Shown in pieces: positions 23,330 through 35,734 of a stretch of DNA of 64,000 nucleotides. The stretch is from Phellopilus nigrolimitatus (taxonomy: Eukaryota; Basidiomycota; Agaricomycetes; Hymenochaetales; Hymenochaetaceae). The notes under the pieces are model-generated. The model was not told the origin of the DNA. It ran no database searches and saw nothing but the letters and a program-made list of their open reading frames with translations. The stretch spans positions 620,001 through 684,000 of the forward strand of contig JAJOHG010000011.1 of the NCBI GenBank assembly GCA_021029095.1. The letters are read 5' to 3'. The position numbers were made by a program, and so were the translations under genes. Within the stretch, counting starts at the first letter, position 1, and each line of letters opens with the position of its first letter.

Positions 23330-24874
23330 ATGTCCTCATTGACGTCCTCGTCGGTATCGCCGTCGGTGCCAAAGAAGGACGTCGCAACACTGAATCCCCG
23401 CACGACATCTTACGAATTCTTCGGGCCTCTCGGCGCACTCTCTGTCACCCTTGGGGTACCCTTTCTCACGTATGCACTGTATTTTTCGTGTTCGGAGACA
23501 TCAGGCGGGTGCCCACCGCCAGTCGATTTGCTCGGCAACTTGACCGCAGCGGTCTCAGACCCCAACTGGTGGAAAAGTCTCTGGGACACGCAGGCCGCGC
23601 TCATCTACCTCGGGTGGTACGTTTTCTGCATCGTTGCATGGTTCGTGCTGCCCGGCGACTGGGTCGACGGCGTGGTGATGCGCACGGGTGAGAAAAAGAA
23701 GTACAAGATCAATGCGTTTTCGACGTTTTTACTCGCGCTCGGTCTGACATTTGGATACATCTACCGGAATGGCGAAGAGTCTTTCACGTTCCTTTATGAG
23801 AAATGGGTTGGGTTCGTCACCGCCTCGCTCGTAATGTCAATTGCGCAGGCGCTATATGTCTACGTTGCGTCGTATCGGGGAGAGAAGCTGCTTGCACTTG
23901 GAGGAAACTCAGGGAACTTTATTTATGACGTGCGTCTTTGTGAATTTACATCTTCGGCCCGATCTAACTCTTGACAACAGTTCTATATTGGTCGCGAGCT
24001 GAACCCCTCCATTGGCTCGTTCGATATTAAGTCATTCAATGAGCTCCGTCCGGGTCTCATCCTTTGGGTCCTCATTGACATCAGCATGATTTGCGAGCAG
24101 GCCGTGCGCCGCGGTGGATTCGCAAATGTCACTGATTCGATGTGGCTGGTCTTGGCTTTCCAGGGATGGTATGTCGCCGATGGGCTGTATAACGAGGTAA
24201 ATCATCCAATCTTTAGATTTAAACCTGTCTAATTTTACTCTCTCCAAGCCTGCCATCTTCACAACCATGGACATTACGACTGATGGCTTTGGTTTCATGC
24301 TTGCTGTCGGCGACCTCACCTGGGTGCCGTTTGTCTACTCCCTTCAGGAACGCTACCTCGTCTTCAACCAGGTCGAGCTGGGCTGGTTCTGGACTGCTGC
24401 CATTATCTCAGTTAATGGACTTGGATACTACATCTTCCGGGCAGCGAATGGCGAAAAGAATGACTTCAGGAATGGGCGCAATCCGAAGAGTGCGTGATTG
24501 ATGCAAACATTCGTTATACTGGTCTGACTGTGCTTTTAGACCTCAGATATTTCGAAACGAAATCTGGTTCGAAGCTGCTGATTACAGGCTGGTGGGGCTG
24601 GTCAAGGCACCCGAATTACTTGTGCGTAACTGTTCTATCGCCGTGTTTTAATATCTTAACCTCTTACGGCAGCGGCGATATCCTTATGGCGTTAGCTTGG
24701 TCCCTGCCCACCGGCTTCGAGACACCCGTCACTTACTTCTATGTGGTATATTTCGCAGTTCTGCTAATTCACCGCCAAATGCGGGACGACGAAAACTGCG
24801 AGAAGAAGTACGGAAAGGACTGGGAGAAATATAAGAAGATAGTCCCCTACCGCATCATCCCCTATGTGTACTGA
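23330..24874 (+). CDS. ERG24: Delta(14)-sterol reductase (ERG24), 5 exons, 446 aa
   Basis: Exons 23330-23929, 23981-24196, 24249-24489, 24540-24621, 24673-24874. Reduces the C14-C15 double bond of sterol intermediates with NADPH in the ER membrane, in ergosterol synthesis; target of morpholine fungicides. It is a polytopic membrane protein: hydrophobic segments appear from residue ~30 onward (SVTLGVPFLTYALYF; ALIYLGWYVFCIVAWFVL). The family signatures LLITGWWGWSRHPNY and GDILMALAWSLPTGF lie either side of intron 4 and the C-terminus is YGKDWEKYKKIVPYRIIPY. Length fits the family. An open frame extends upstream of the ATG but has no better start. It diverges from the citrate carrier gene, with starts about 235 bases apart. 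Confidence 0.93.
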
Positions 24875-25163
24875 TTGCATCCTGCCTATCCTCTCGCGTC
24901 TTGTTTTTGACTGCATCTGTTGTCGTACTAAATTGCACATCTATATTCTCTTCTATTTTATTAAGAACGAAAGTCTCGTGATTAGTCACTACATAATTAC
25001 TTAGCGGAAGGCCGACTCACGCGCTCTCGGTTCTCCTTCGGCAACAGAACGCGATCACTTCGATGTTTCTTCGAGGGTGGTCCTTCGCACTGCGCCTTTC
25101 GCCGTGTCCAACTAAGTCTAACTTTATGCGAGGAGTCTCGCCAATGCCGGTATCAGCTTGATC

Positions 25164-26339
25164 ATGACCCACGTACTCCTCCTGCGTACGCCCGAAGGTG
25201 GTGTCAGTGCTAGCGGAGGCGGCGGCGTCGGCGACGGCAAGAACGGAAGCAAAGATCCGTACGAGGCTCAGCTTGCACCCGCGACGTCCGTGGCCGTGTA
25301 CGAGACCGTGCAGACGCTCAACGAGCTGCAGTGGATCCTCGAGACCGGGCCCGGCTTCCACGGCTACTGTGGCGTCGTTGTGACCAGCAAGCGTTCCGTC
25401 GATGCGTGGGCGGCGGCGGCGAAGGACGTGCCCGCGCCAGTAGACGAGCGAGGTCCGTGTTTTCACCGTGGAAATTTTTCGTTCAGGATTGAACCGTGGG
25501 CTGAGCAGCGCACTGGACGAACGTGCCGTTCTATGTCGTCGGTGCCGCGACCGCCAGTGCCGTGCGGGACCTGCGCACCACGCTCGCCGACGCGACGCAC
25601 CTCGTGCCAACCGAGGTGCTCGGCGCCGAAGAGGCCGGCACGGGCGAGAAGCTCGCGCACTTCATCCTGGAGCATCTCGCACAGGCTCGCGCGAAGGAAG
25701 ATGCCTCCACATCTCTCTCTACCTCCGCGTCAACGTCCGACACGTACCTCAACGGCAGCTCGCCCTCCATCGACAAGCTCGTTGTCTCCCCAGAGGCTGC
25801 CGCGTGGTCGCGGAGCCGAAGAGGTTCGCGTCCGCGCCGCCCGACGAAGCTGCTGTTTTTGACGGGCGACAAAACGCGCGATGCGCTCCCGACGATCCTC
25901 ACCGCGGACGGCAGCGTAGAACTCGACTCTGTGCAAGTATACGCGGCGAAGCCAGCGCCAGGCTTCGCGACAGAGTTGCAGGTTGCCGTGAAAGCCCAAC
26001 CTAAAGGTGCGTCGTATATATAAATGTGTCTTATCTGTCCTATGTTTACATTTTCTGTGTTGCTTTCTCGTATCCACAGTAAAGACATGGTGGATCACAT
26101 TCTTCGCGCCCTCCTCGGCGGACTACGCGCTTCCGTACCTGCGCGAGCATTTCACGCTCCCGGACTCTACCCAGCAGAAGCAGAAATGGCGGAAGAAAGG
26201 CCCTCCAGCGGCAAAAATTGCTGCAATCGGACCGACGACGGCAGCACATGTGTGCGACACACTGAAGCTACATGTCGCGGCCATCGCGGCCAAACCAGGA
26301 CCAGAGGAACTCGCCGCTGCAATCAAGAACGCGAAGTAG
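25164..26339 (+). CDS. HEM4: Uroporphyrinogen-III synthase (HEM4), 3 exons, 348 aa
   Basis: Exons 25164-25452, 25509-26006, 26080-26339. Cyclises hydroxymethylbilane to uroporphyrinogen III in haem synthesis, in the cytosol. N-terminus MTHVLLLRTPE, then GVVVTSKRSVDAW (substrate-cleft motif), VPFYVVGAATASAVRDL, KLLFLTGDKTRDALPTIL, TWWITFFAPSSADY and AAIGPTTAAHV are in the family order. A Ser/Thr-rich insert (residues ~165-200) is longer than in yeast. Intron 1 uses a GTCCGT donor; the joined frame there reads DERAHWTNVPFYVVG. The downstream ATG was chosen because the frame upstream has only a TTG. Confidence 0.9.
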
Positions 26340-27162
26340 CTCGCTCGAGCGGCGCTGTACTTTGGATCAGAATATCTCTAATTTTTAATATTTAGCGCAA
26401 AATGCGTTTATTCTCTCGCTACCGCATAATTGTTCGACTATTCATTAGCAAATTTTTTACTCGTTTCTTCTTCCATTTGCACGTTCCCTTTTTTTAAATA
26501 CCTGCTCTGGCCAGAGTCTCATGCATTGTACGTTGATCAACATCGGATTACATTATCTCGTTTCTCTTCGTCGATTGACTCAAAATGAGTGACTTCTGCA
26601 TTAGGCGGCTTTGCGCAGAGCATGCGAGTGTACGATATTTTACAGGGCAAATGCGTGTTCTTCAGATCAAAGTAACACATGCCCGACCAGTCACTTCGTC
26701 ATGAGTCCTCTTCATCCACCACTATGTGCCTGCAATTCGTCTACGAGCGTCCCCTGCCTGTACATGTACGTGGTAGGAACTAAAATTCAAGCTGATTAAA
26801 GAACATTTATTCGATTGGTCTCGTCATACCCCAGCCGCCGTCGACTATATGCTTTTTCTGATTCCGAAGTCCTTCTTTCCGCGCCGTCGAGCCTTGAGAA
26901 CTTGTATGATGTATCTTGTCTCGAATGTCCAAGTTAGTTTGTACTGGCTTCTCCAATCTGATCCGCTGAACTGCTTTCCGCTTTTATGTGGACTTGTATG
27001 ATGTTTGTATCCGTCTGCTTGTCCTTCTCCTCTCTTGGGAACACAACCGTCTTTCTACAATAGATCTCATTTTCTTCTACAGCAGAGAAACAAAGAAGTC
27101 AAGAATTAAATTAACTGCGGAAAGGACTTCTGCAGCTTTAATACACATACAATTACTGTATC
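26340..27162. other. Convergent spacer between HEM4 and F3
   Basis: About 820 bases, AT rich, with no open frame of note and no recognised repeat. Confidence 0.5.
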
Positions 27163-29826
27163 TCAGAAATACACTCTCCTTGGAATTGAGGTTCCAACGT
27201 CTTTGATTTTGCGTTGCTCCCAGTAACACGGGCCTGTTGCATCAACGTAACCCACTTCCGCGATTATCTCATCCAATAAACCATCGGCGTCCGGGTCAAA
27301 CCTCAGCACCATGACTTCGAATTTCGTTGACCGCTTTATCTTCCCTCGGTCGACGTATATCACATCCTTTGCTCCCTCAGCGACGGTACAGAAGTGCTCG
27401 ACGCGCTGTGTGCTTGTGCCATTTGTACGCATCGTGTGTACCTGAACGACGTATTCCCTCTCGCCGCGGGCATTCACGCCTGCCAGCACGGGATGATGGC
27501 CTTCAGAAGAGAACGATTGACTGCGTGCAAGTGAGACGGCAAGCCAAAGAACTTGGTAGGAAGTTTGCTGTAGTTCTTCGCAATCTTCGATCGACTCATC
27601 TAGATCCCAACTTCCTTGTGCGCTGCAGAGCTCGCACGGCAATTTGGGGGAGAACGGAGTAGTCTGTATACGAAGCATTGTCAGAAATCGGAAATGGCAA
27701 ATCTCGCTACGCAGGTGTCTTACCGGGCGGATGTGCATCCGGCCGTCGCGTTGTGACCAATGGCGGAAGAGGTTGTTAGACGTTCCTTTAAAGTCTAGTG
27801 CACGGAAGAAACGGCGTAAATCCGCAGACTCCACCGCCTCTCGAGAGATGTTCACGTATTCCTGGCCTGAGATTTGCTGAGACACGGCGAGCAGTGCGTC
27901 CATCATCGACCGCCAGAAGTAGCGGTCGAGGAATGTGATTCGTCTGATGCAGCGAATTGCATCTGCGAGCACTTGCGGGTCCGTGCTTCATTGGGAGTCA
28001 GTACCAGACGAATATAGTGTACGCATGAATAACCTACCTCAAGAGATAATTGGCCATCCTCCCACACATTGCGCGCCTCTTTCCTTCCGACACTACCTCA
28101 CAAAATCCAGAGAAGGTATTTCCTCTATAATGTTCCCAGACGATGTCTGAAATCAACACATATGGACCAGACAAATTTCTCCACAAAGGGTGAAGAATTT
28201 CATTTCGGTAAACGAGACGCGACTCTGAAGATTCGAAGGCCAGAATTTGCAAGAAATTCGAGCTGATACCCAGACATGCTAAGCGTACCAGTCGCGAATA
28301 GATGCACGCACTCAACGAGGGTATCATCTCATTCGACATGTCGAGAGAAAATCTGATATCGCTTAGACGAGTGATGCAGCTGATTGTATGGGGGAAATGC
28401 TCCGGCGAACTTGTAGTAAAGTATATTAGATTAAGCATTGACAGAAAAGGAGATAAAATGAAAGCGCACCTGAGAACGGCATCGACGATCCGGATCCAGA
28501 CGGCTGTCACTCTGTCATACATGTTGGTACGCCTGGCGTAGCGGTTGTAATCCACAAGGCCCTCTCCAACGAGCTTATCCACACACACCCAATCCAAGTA
28601 GTCAGGTGCAGTAAGGATTAATTCTGCAACTAGCTCCATACACCTAATCCACACGTCGCACAAGTGACGGGCTCGCGAGCCATTGCGGGCCGGACCTGAG
28701 AGAAATCGTCGTATATGCCGAAGAGCCATGAATGAAAAGTTTGGATCACTAATATGTCATTAATCAGTCATAATCTTAATTTGAGCAACAAAAAGAAAGG
28801 AAATCAAAAAATCCAAGCTTACTTGAAGAAACCAAATAAGCTCGACACTTTGTTCAGAATCACCGCTATGTCGCACTTGCGATCGTCCAGACCACGCGCT
28901 ACGCTGTTGACCTCGACTTCCGAAAGGGAGAACAACGCCCTGCGTGAGTCCGCGAGGAGTATGTCCCTTTCATTGATATGCCACTTGTAGAGGCGGTGTT
29001 CAGTAGCTCTTATGCTCTCGAAGGCACCTAGGCTGACAAAAACCGCTCTCAGCAATGTATTTTCAATGCTTAACGTCGCAATATGCTGGAGCGAACGTCT
29101 TTGATTCGAAGGGTTGTCTGAGCTGGAACATCGCAAAGAAGTGAGTGGCGCAGCGTCCACAATGAAAACCCATACTCACGTCGCATGCTTCAACAAATAT
29201 CGGCACTCTCTGACAAGTTTATTTTTGTCGTCACATATCATATCCACCGCACGGTGAATCTGGGTTTCTTTGCGGTGTCTCACCGAAGTCGCGACGAGTA
29301 ACCTATCGAACGAAGCATCGGGCCCCAATCCCAAATTGGTCGCAAATCTATTCAGATGTTTCTCCAGGATGCGACCTCCAGCATCGTATCCCAGTCCAAG
29401 GATCCGGCCTGGCCCAGGTAGGTTTGGAGCAGTGGCGTTTGTGGAAAGAGTAGAGACGGTGATATCGTCGACGTCTTCTGCGACGTCGTCGTCACCACCG
29501 TCAGCTTCATCATCGACGTCTTCTGCGACTTCGTCGTCATCACCACCAGCTTCATCGTCGTCACCATCAGCTTCATCGTCGCACTGGGGACTTTGAAGGC
29601 GTGATTTCCTGAGACTGTTCGCAAGACCGTTAAAACCGTCCTCAATCAATTGGCCGATAGCATCGTAGGCTAAGCCCAGTGTCCGCCCTGGACCTGCAAG
29701 TCCAGGCGCAGTCGCGTTTGTTGAGATCGAAGTAGTAGATGAGTTGACGGAAGAGAAACGGCGGACGTAATCCCATTCCCAGCAATAGCTGCTTGACGAA
29801 TCTCCGAGCTCTGGTGTTTGTGACAT
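27163..29826 (-). CDS. F3: divergent family F protein with acidic insert, 6 exons, 786 aa
   Basis: Exons 29180-29826, 28823-29122, 28470-28748, 28038-28409, 27724-27985, 27163-27663 (minus strand). Exon number and phases equal those of F1 and F2, although identity is low outside motifs. Both N-terminal modules are present (LAGPGRTLGLAYDAIG and LPGPGRILGLGYDAGG), separated by an Asp/Glu run (DDEAGGDDDEVAEDVDD) that F1 and F2 lack. Exon 2 aligns by RRALFSLSEVEVNSV and exon 4 by LHPLWRNLSGPYVLISDIVWE against LQPLFARLSSAPDLIYYQIVHE. The last exon has EGHHPVLAGV, REYVVQVHTM, HFCTVAEGAKDVIYVDR and KFEVMVLRFDPD, the clearest DM9-like pattern in the family. No start-proximal signal peptide. Function unknown. 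Confidence 0.82.
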
Positions 29827-30538
29827 TCGCAGAAGGTAAGCCGAGCGACGTGAAATCGATAGGAGACTCTGCTGATCTTATACTTGTCCGCGGATTTAGC
29901 TGTGCAGGCATTTACTGAGTCGGACGATGGCAAAAACCAGTGTTTATGAAACCAGTGTCTGTGAAGATGATTCCGTCGCCTTGTGGACGGCACCGCACAT
30001 ATCGCTCGAACAAATCGGATAAGACGGAATTTTGCGTACAGTCCCTGGAGAGCTCATGTCCAGGATCGGCCAAAGAGGATCTCGTAAAAGCTTGTACATT
30101 GAATACAGAGAACAGGGCACGCGCGACTTGCAAAAGAACATGCGCAAGAGACACGAATCTCGTGTCGGCATCTCTCTGAGCTGAATCATGCCGACGAAAT
30201 CGGAGGCTAAATGCCGGTTACTCCCGCAGCCACGAATACCAGCCATGGCGCAAGTTTCTTCGATATGATTGGTAGCCACAGTTTGGCATACACACTTGCG
30301 CCGTCGCTGAGAAGTGCTAGTATACAATTTTCTGTTTCGTCACTGCCGCGGTCGTGTCTACGCACGCAGCTTAAGCTTCACACAGGTACTCCAGAAAAGT
30401 ATTCGTTTTCCCAAGAAGAATTAAGCACAAAATAAAGGAAATAAAACATTACATCCCGATTGCAAACACCATTTACATGTAACTATAAGATTAAAGTTGC
30501 GAAGCCTGAGAGCCACTTTTGTCAAAATAACAAGCCCG
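29827..30538. other. Spacer between F3 start and S1 3' end
   Basis: About 710 bases. The last ~150 (around 30370-30510, AATTAAGCACAAAATAAAGG then ACATCCCGATTGCAAACACC) are nearly identical to the sequence downstream of S2 at 37525-37610, so the duplicated unit includes the 3' flank of the SDR gene. Confidence 0.6.
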
Positions 30539-31703
30539 TCATATATCTTTTACCTGCTCCTCCAGCCAGTCCCAAAGCTGCTCCCCCGTCTTCGGGTCCT
30601 GCGTGTCCGCGCGCGGCTCGCCCAGGCGCGCCCACGGTATGAGGTACTTCCCATTGAGCTCCGCCGTCTCGGGCGTCGTCCCGCCCCAGAGCTGCGTCAG
30701 TGCGCCAAACGGTGCGGGAAACTGGAGTAAATTTTGCTGCGGAAATAAGTCTATTGATCTGACGAAATTATGCCTTGGATGAAAGAAGCGACTTACAGTG
30801 AGCCACTGCTCGGCCTTGCTCACATGCCGATGGAGGTCCGTCGTGAGGTTGCCGGGATTGACTGAAATAGAGACGATGCCTTCGTCCGCATACCGGCGCG
30901 CGAGCTCCTTCGCTACCACGACGTTGCCCTATGTCAGTGTGTCAGAACCAGGCGAAAAAAAAGGATACGGCGGAGCTGCGCACGAATTTGCTTTGACCGT
31001 ACAGCAACCACTTGTTGTACTTCCGGCGCGCGGGGCTGTCCTTGAGCGTGTCCCATTTGAGCCCTGGCCCGTGGAACATGTGCACCGATGAGGAGGTCGT
31101 GATGACGCGCACGTGCTTGTCGTTTGTCGACTTGGCCGTCTCGATTAGCGTGGGGAGGAGGAGCTTCGTGAAGTAGAAGTGCCCGAGGCAGTTCGTCCCG
31201 AATTGGAGGTCGTAGCCGTCCGCGGTGAGCTGCTCAACCGGTGGAGCCATGACGCCTCTATAATATTCGGTTAGCATGGTCGCAATGTGAGACACGCGTG
31301 TACTCACCCGTTGTTGAATAGGATATGTAACTGCGACTCCTTGCTAAGTAGATACGCGTAAACAATAAATATAACGACGAGTCGGCACATGCAAACCTCT
31401 GGAACTCCTCCGCCGCCTTCTTTATGCTCTTCAGGCTCGCGAGGTCGAGCTCCAAAAAAAGCGCCTCCCGCCCAGTCTTGGTCTTGAGCTCCGCGATGGC
31501 GGCTTCCGCCTTCGGCTGGCTGCGCGCGGCCATGTACACCTTCGCGTTCTTGCGGAGGAGCGCGAGGATGGTCTCCTTGCCCACGCCGGTGTTCCCTCCA
31601 GTAACTATAATGACCTTGCCAGAGAGGTCCGGGATGTCCTCGATGCTAAACGCGGGCGCCGCTGGTCGTAGAGCATGCGGAGGTGCGTCAGCGTCTGGCC
31701 CAT
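30539..31703 (-). pseudogene. S1: short-chain dehydrogenase/reductase with 10-nt deletion near the start
   Basis: Exons 31397-31703, 31308-31343, 30984-31257, 30797-30928, 30539-30736 (minus strand), matching S2 exon by exon. Relative to S2 and S3, ten bases (AGCAGGCCGC in S2) are missing near 31660, so translation from the conserved ATG at 31703 shifts frame before the cofactor motif. The downstream frame is intact: [47 protein letters not shown] (the YxxxK catalytic pair), SVNPGNLTTDL and the family C-terminus [12 protein letters not shown]. Restart inside the Rossmann fold would not give a working enzyme, so it is probably a recent pseudogene; an assembly error at one site is the alternative. 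Confidence 0.75.
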
Positions 31704-33182
31704 GGTCGGCAGTCGCGTTCGTCGGTGGAAGGGGTTGAGAAGCCTATCTGTGCAGGGGGATGAAGAGACGCATTCAAAAGCGTGTATACCATCCTATTTA
31801 TATGCCAGGACGCGTGAGACGAGCCGCCGAGCGTAGCATCAAGCACTTGCGTAGTGCTTCGTCATACGCTCTGCCGATCCTCTGAGCTCACTAATCCGAG
31901 ACTGCTTACGGCACGTAGCTTATCCAATGAGAATATTCGAGCTAAGAAGAAGCTTCACTGAGCTTTGCATAAATACTCGGTTTGGCTCGGAACTAGATCA
32001 GCAAAGTTTTTACAAATACCTTGCTTATCCACCCTATAGAGTAAGCCTCGCAAAATGGTCCCTGGCGGTATTGCTATGACGGTGGTTACAGGGCGAATGG
32101 GCGTGCTTCCTGGACGTCATGCAGCGCACAGAGGCGTCGGGGCTCATGAACGTGTCAGAGGCGTCCTTTTTTTTTTCTTTTTTTCTTTTTTTCTTTGGTC
32201 TTTTTTCCGCTTTCCTTTTTGCCTTATTTGTTGTGCGAAGACTGGTATGTTATTATTGCTTGCCTTTTATTCGAGAGCCTTCGCTTAACTCGTCTTGATG
32301 CATTAGCTACACTTGTCCTCATCTCTGGCAACTGCCCGCCGTTCCGTAAGTCTGAGCTCGAGTACTACACCATGCTCTCAAAACCGACTGTGCACCACTA
32401 CGCCGGCTCGAACATCGCGCTCGTCTCTCCCTCTAGGCCACTCGCACATCCAGCTTCAGCCGCTCTTGTCGGCCGGCCACGGCCACGGCCAAAACCGAGC
32501 GGCGAGGCGGCCCCCGCGCGCCACGGGCCGCGCGCAGGCGAGGCGACGTCGTGCGGCGTGCGGGTCTGTGTGGGCGACTCAGCGCCGGAGAGCGCGAGCA
32601 AGGACGCGTTTACGCTCGTGCAGGCGCGCATGCCCAGCTACTGCTGCGGGGACGACGGCGAGCCCAACCGTGCCTCTTTCCCTCTCCCGCTCGCGCATAC
32701 GCGAGCTGCTCGTCGGCGCGACGTGGGACGGCGTGCCGGGCACAGAGGAGGCCGTCGGCGTGGTGCGCCGCTGGGAACACTCATATCGCCGTCGCTGCTC
32801 CTACGACCATCGCACAAGTTCACGAAGCTGCATGTTGTGCTTTCTTGACCATTTGAACACAATGTTTACTTTTATTATGCAGGCTACAGAGAATATTCAG
32901 CAGGAGAGGGATCCGCTCGTTCGCTCGGCTGGCACGTCTTGCGGTGGCTCGCGCCGCGGCCATGATAGTGACAACAGCTCGTTCGCAGATTGGACCCGAT
33001 GGGTGGGCTGTCACGCCTGACCCTTCGAGACCGGCCGACAAAGCTAGTGATCTGTCGGGCTTCGGAAAGACCGCGAAGAGCAGCGGACCCCTGACTTTCG
33101 GCATGTCAAGTGTCTTCAGCGCGTACGGGCCGGAGCATGAGCATGGACGGCCGCGACAAAAGGCCGCCCAGCTCGCTGCAGG
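31704..33182. other. S1 upstream region and GC-rich gene-less stretch
   Basis: 31704-32090 matches the regions upstream of S2 (to ~39330) and S3 (to ~47130), including CTATAGAGTAAGCCTCGCA and GGCGGTATTGCTATG, so it is the duplicated SDR promoter. A poly-pyrimidine run lies at 32166-32208. From about 32350 to 32830 the sequence is GC rich and open in several frames (for example [20 protein letters not shown]) but no frame is long or recognisable; it may be another eroded gene fragment. Confidence 0.5.
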
Positions 33183-35734
33183 TCAGACTGGCGGCGCACA
33201 GAAGGAGAGGGTCGGAGACAGAGATGGGGAGAAAGACGGGGATAGGAATACTTCTGAAGGCGAGAGCGGCAGCACGAAGTTGTCGTTCTCGGCGCTCGTG
33301 TGCTCGACGGCAGGGGCTTCGCGTGCAGGTGCGGGAAGCTCATGGGTACCCGCGGGTACTAAAAACTCGTGGTATGCTCCCGCTAGGTCTTCCATGGAAA
33401 GTTGTATTTCGATTGAGTCGATCGCCGGATCCGAATTCTCGCGCGCTGGTACTGGGTGTTCTGAGAAGAGATCCCTGAACGCCGGTGTGAGATCCGCCCT
33501 CATGCGAGCCTCCGATGCCTCTTCGTGCCTGCCTAGCTTTGACAAATCAACACTCATACTGCGAAGACAGTTGGGAAGAGCTGAATTGATTCTATTCGGG
33601 TCCGTCTCTGCCTCCCTTATATAAAGTTCTTTCCGATAGGCCTCCAATGCCTCTTCAGGCCTTCCTAGACTTGACAATTTACCACCCATTCTGTTGAGAG
33701 AGTTGGCAAAATCTTGATTGAATCTATCCGGGTCCTCCTCAGCAAGTGCCTCTCTGATAGAAACTGCCTTCTGGATAGCCTGCAATGATTCTTCATCTCT
33801 GCCTAGCTCTCCTAGGCTAAACCCCACACCATGGAAAGACTTTGCTAGATATGGATTGAATCCGACTGGGTCATTCTCTGCAAGTTCCTCCCTGATAGAA
33901 ACTGCCCTCTGGTAAGCCTGCAATGCCTCTTCATGTCTGCCTAGCTTTCCCAGGGTATACCCCATATCATGAAGAGATTCTGCAAGATCTGGATTGAATC
34001 TGTCCGGATCCTTCTCAGCAAATGCCTCCCTGATAGAGATTGTCCTCTGGAGAGCCTGCAACGCCTGCTCTTGTCTTCCTAGCTCTGACGAAGTACCTGG
34101 CATATCACAAAAAGGATGTGTAATTAATGTGCCACTCGCCACCGTGGTCAAGTGCTGCTCACTTGTCTCAACCGCATCAAGGACAGTTTGGGCGATCAGC
34201 TCGGTAGGTAAATACGGGAGTCGTATGACAGAGCTATGTTCTAGAGATGAGCCTAGTGTGCTTTCATTATGCTCCTTTTGTACGAACTCCTCTTCGTTAA
34301 CTCTTTCCCTTCCTTGGTTTGGATCTTTGACGTTATCAGGACTATCAATTGCTGCGAATGTGTTTTGTCAGAACTGCGCCGAGGAATAACGGATGACAAG
34401 TCGGAGCCTTACTTTCAGGCGAGTTTAGATCTATAGCTTCGACAGGCTGTTCAACAATGGGTTGCAGGATCTGCTCATGATCTGCAATAGTTGCTTGTAA
34501 GGATGTACTATCACCATCGTAGAGCGAAACAGTGAGAGAGTACTGACACGAGAGACGAGGACGTTTGGACGGCCGCTCATCTCGTAAGGCGTTCAAAGTC
34601 ACGACAAGATCATCGATTCCAGGCCTTTTCACAGGAATATCCCAGCAAGTCTGACACAAGTCCCATAACTTCTGGTAACGAACAGGCCGCGTCTCTATCG
34701 ACGCGGGACGCAAAGGCTGGTTACCCTGGAAAATATGAAGGATCACCTGTGCGTCGTTCTTCAGATGAAAGAAAGGTAATCCCTTCGTAAGCAATTCCTG
34801 TGAGCGTATAAGGAGAAATTAAATATACCCAACACAAGAACAGCTGCGCAGGAAATAGCACTTACGTACACCGTCATGCCAAAAGCCCAAATGTCCGACT
34901 CCATCGAATGTGTATTCGGAGGCTCACAAATCTCAAGCAGCTCTTTGGACATCCACCTCAATGACCCCTTTGTTCCATTGTTCTGTGAGCTAGTCCCACC
35001 GAACGTCTGCGACGAAATAAGAATTCGAGATATTCCAAAATCACAGATTCGAGGTAGCCCATCGTCCGAGATTAAGACGTTTTCCTGATTTAATGTATGT
35101 GTACAGTCCATCAAAGGAAGAAAGCGAGCTTTAACTCACGGCTTTCAAATCAGAATGTATGACGCCTTGGCTATGAAGGTATTTGAGGCCCTCTGCTATC
35201 CCGATCACCTAATGATTGATAATGAACCTGACCGCAGGTGAACCATTGATAAAGAATTGGAACATACCAAAGGCAAGAGGTCGAGGTCTGGACGTCTTTC
35301 CAGATATCTCCTGACTGTTCCATTCTCCATCCATTCTGAGACGAGGGAAGGAAAATTGCCTTCTAGCATATATCCGCAAAACGGAAGGATATTGGGATGG
35401 TGGAGACTTGACCACACGTGAATCTCCCGTGCAAGATACTGGATTCATAGGTGCAGTGAGTCCGCGCGCTTGAGACAGAAACTGAAAAGCCCAGATTTAC
35501 CCTTGTGAATTTCGCTTCGCCGAGATGTATACGGATACGCTTGATTGCGACTTTACGCGGCTCGGAAGAGCCATCTTTGAGCCATCGACCTTCGAAGACG
35601 TCGCAGTATCCGCCGCACGCTACCATCTCAGGATTTTTCTGCACGACGTCCGTGAGGTTTAAATGCGACACCTTTGCGAGAACCGAGTCTAGCATTTCTC
35701 TGGGAATGCGACGAGGCGTTGTTTCTTCGTTCAT
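33183..35734 (-). CDS. K2: protein kinase-TPR fusion, 6 exons, 748 aa
   Basis: Exons 35501-35734, 35268-35438, 35140-35208, 34866-35084, 34413-34797, 33183-34351 (minus strand). Kinase residues ~35-290: glycine loop GGYCDVFEG, VAIK with Lys65, catalytic-loop HSDLKAENVL (His-Ser-Asp instead of HRD, Asp155 kept), CDFGISRI (Asp173), DIWAFGMTVYE, and CQTCWDIPVKRPGIDDLV at the end of the C-lobe, as in TKL-like kinases of agarics. A short linker leads to ~4-5 TPR units (GRQEQALQALQRTISIREA; GRHEEALQAYQRAVSIREE). The tail after residue ~640 is Pro/Ser rich and not shared with K3. All kinase core residues are present, so activity is likely. Partners and targets are unknown; TPRs probably bind partners. 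Confidence 0.87.

Noticed and set aside
32195..33020. Overlapping 217- and 235-codon frames upstream of K2
   Set aside because: Several GC-rich frames overlap, with no splice support and no family resemblance; kept only as a possible eroded fragment.
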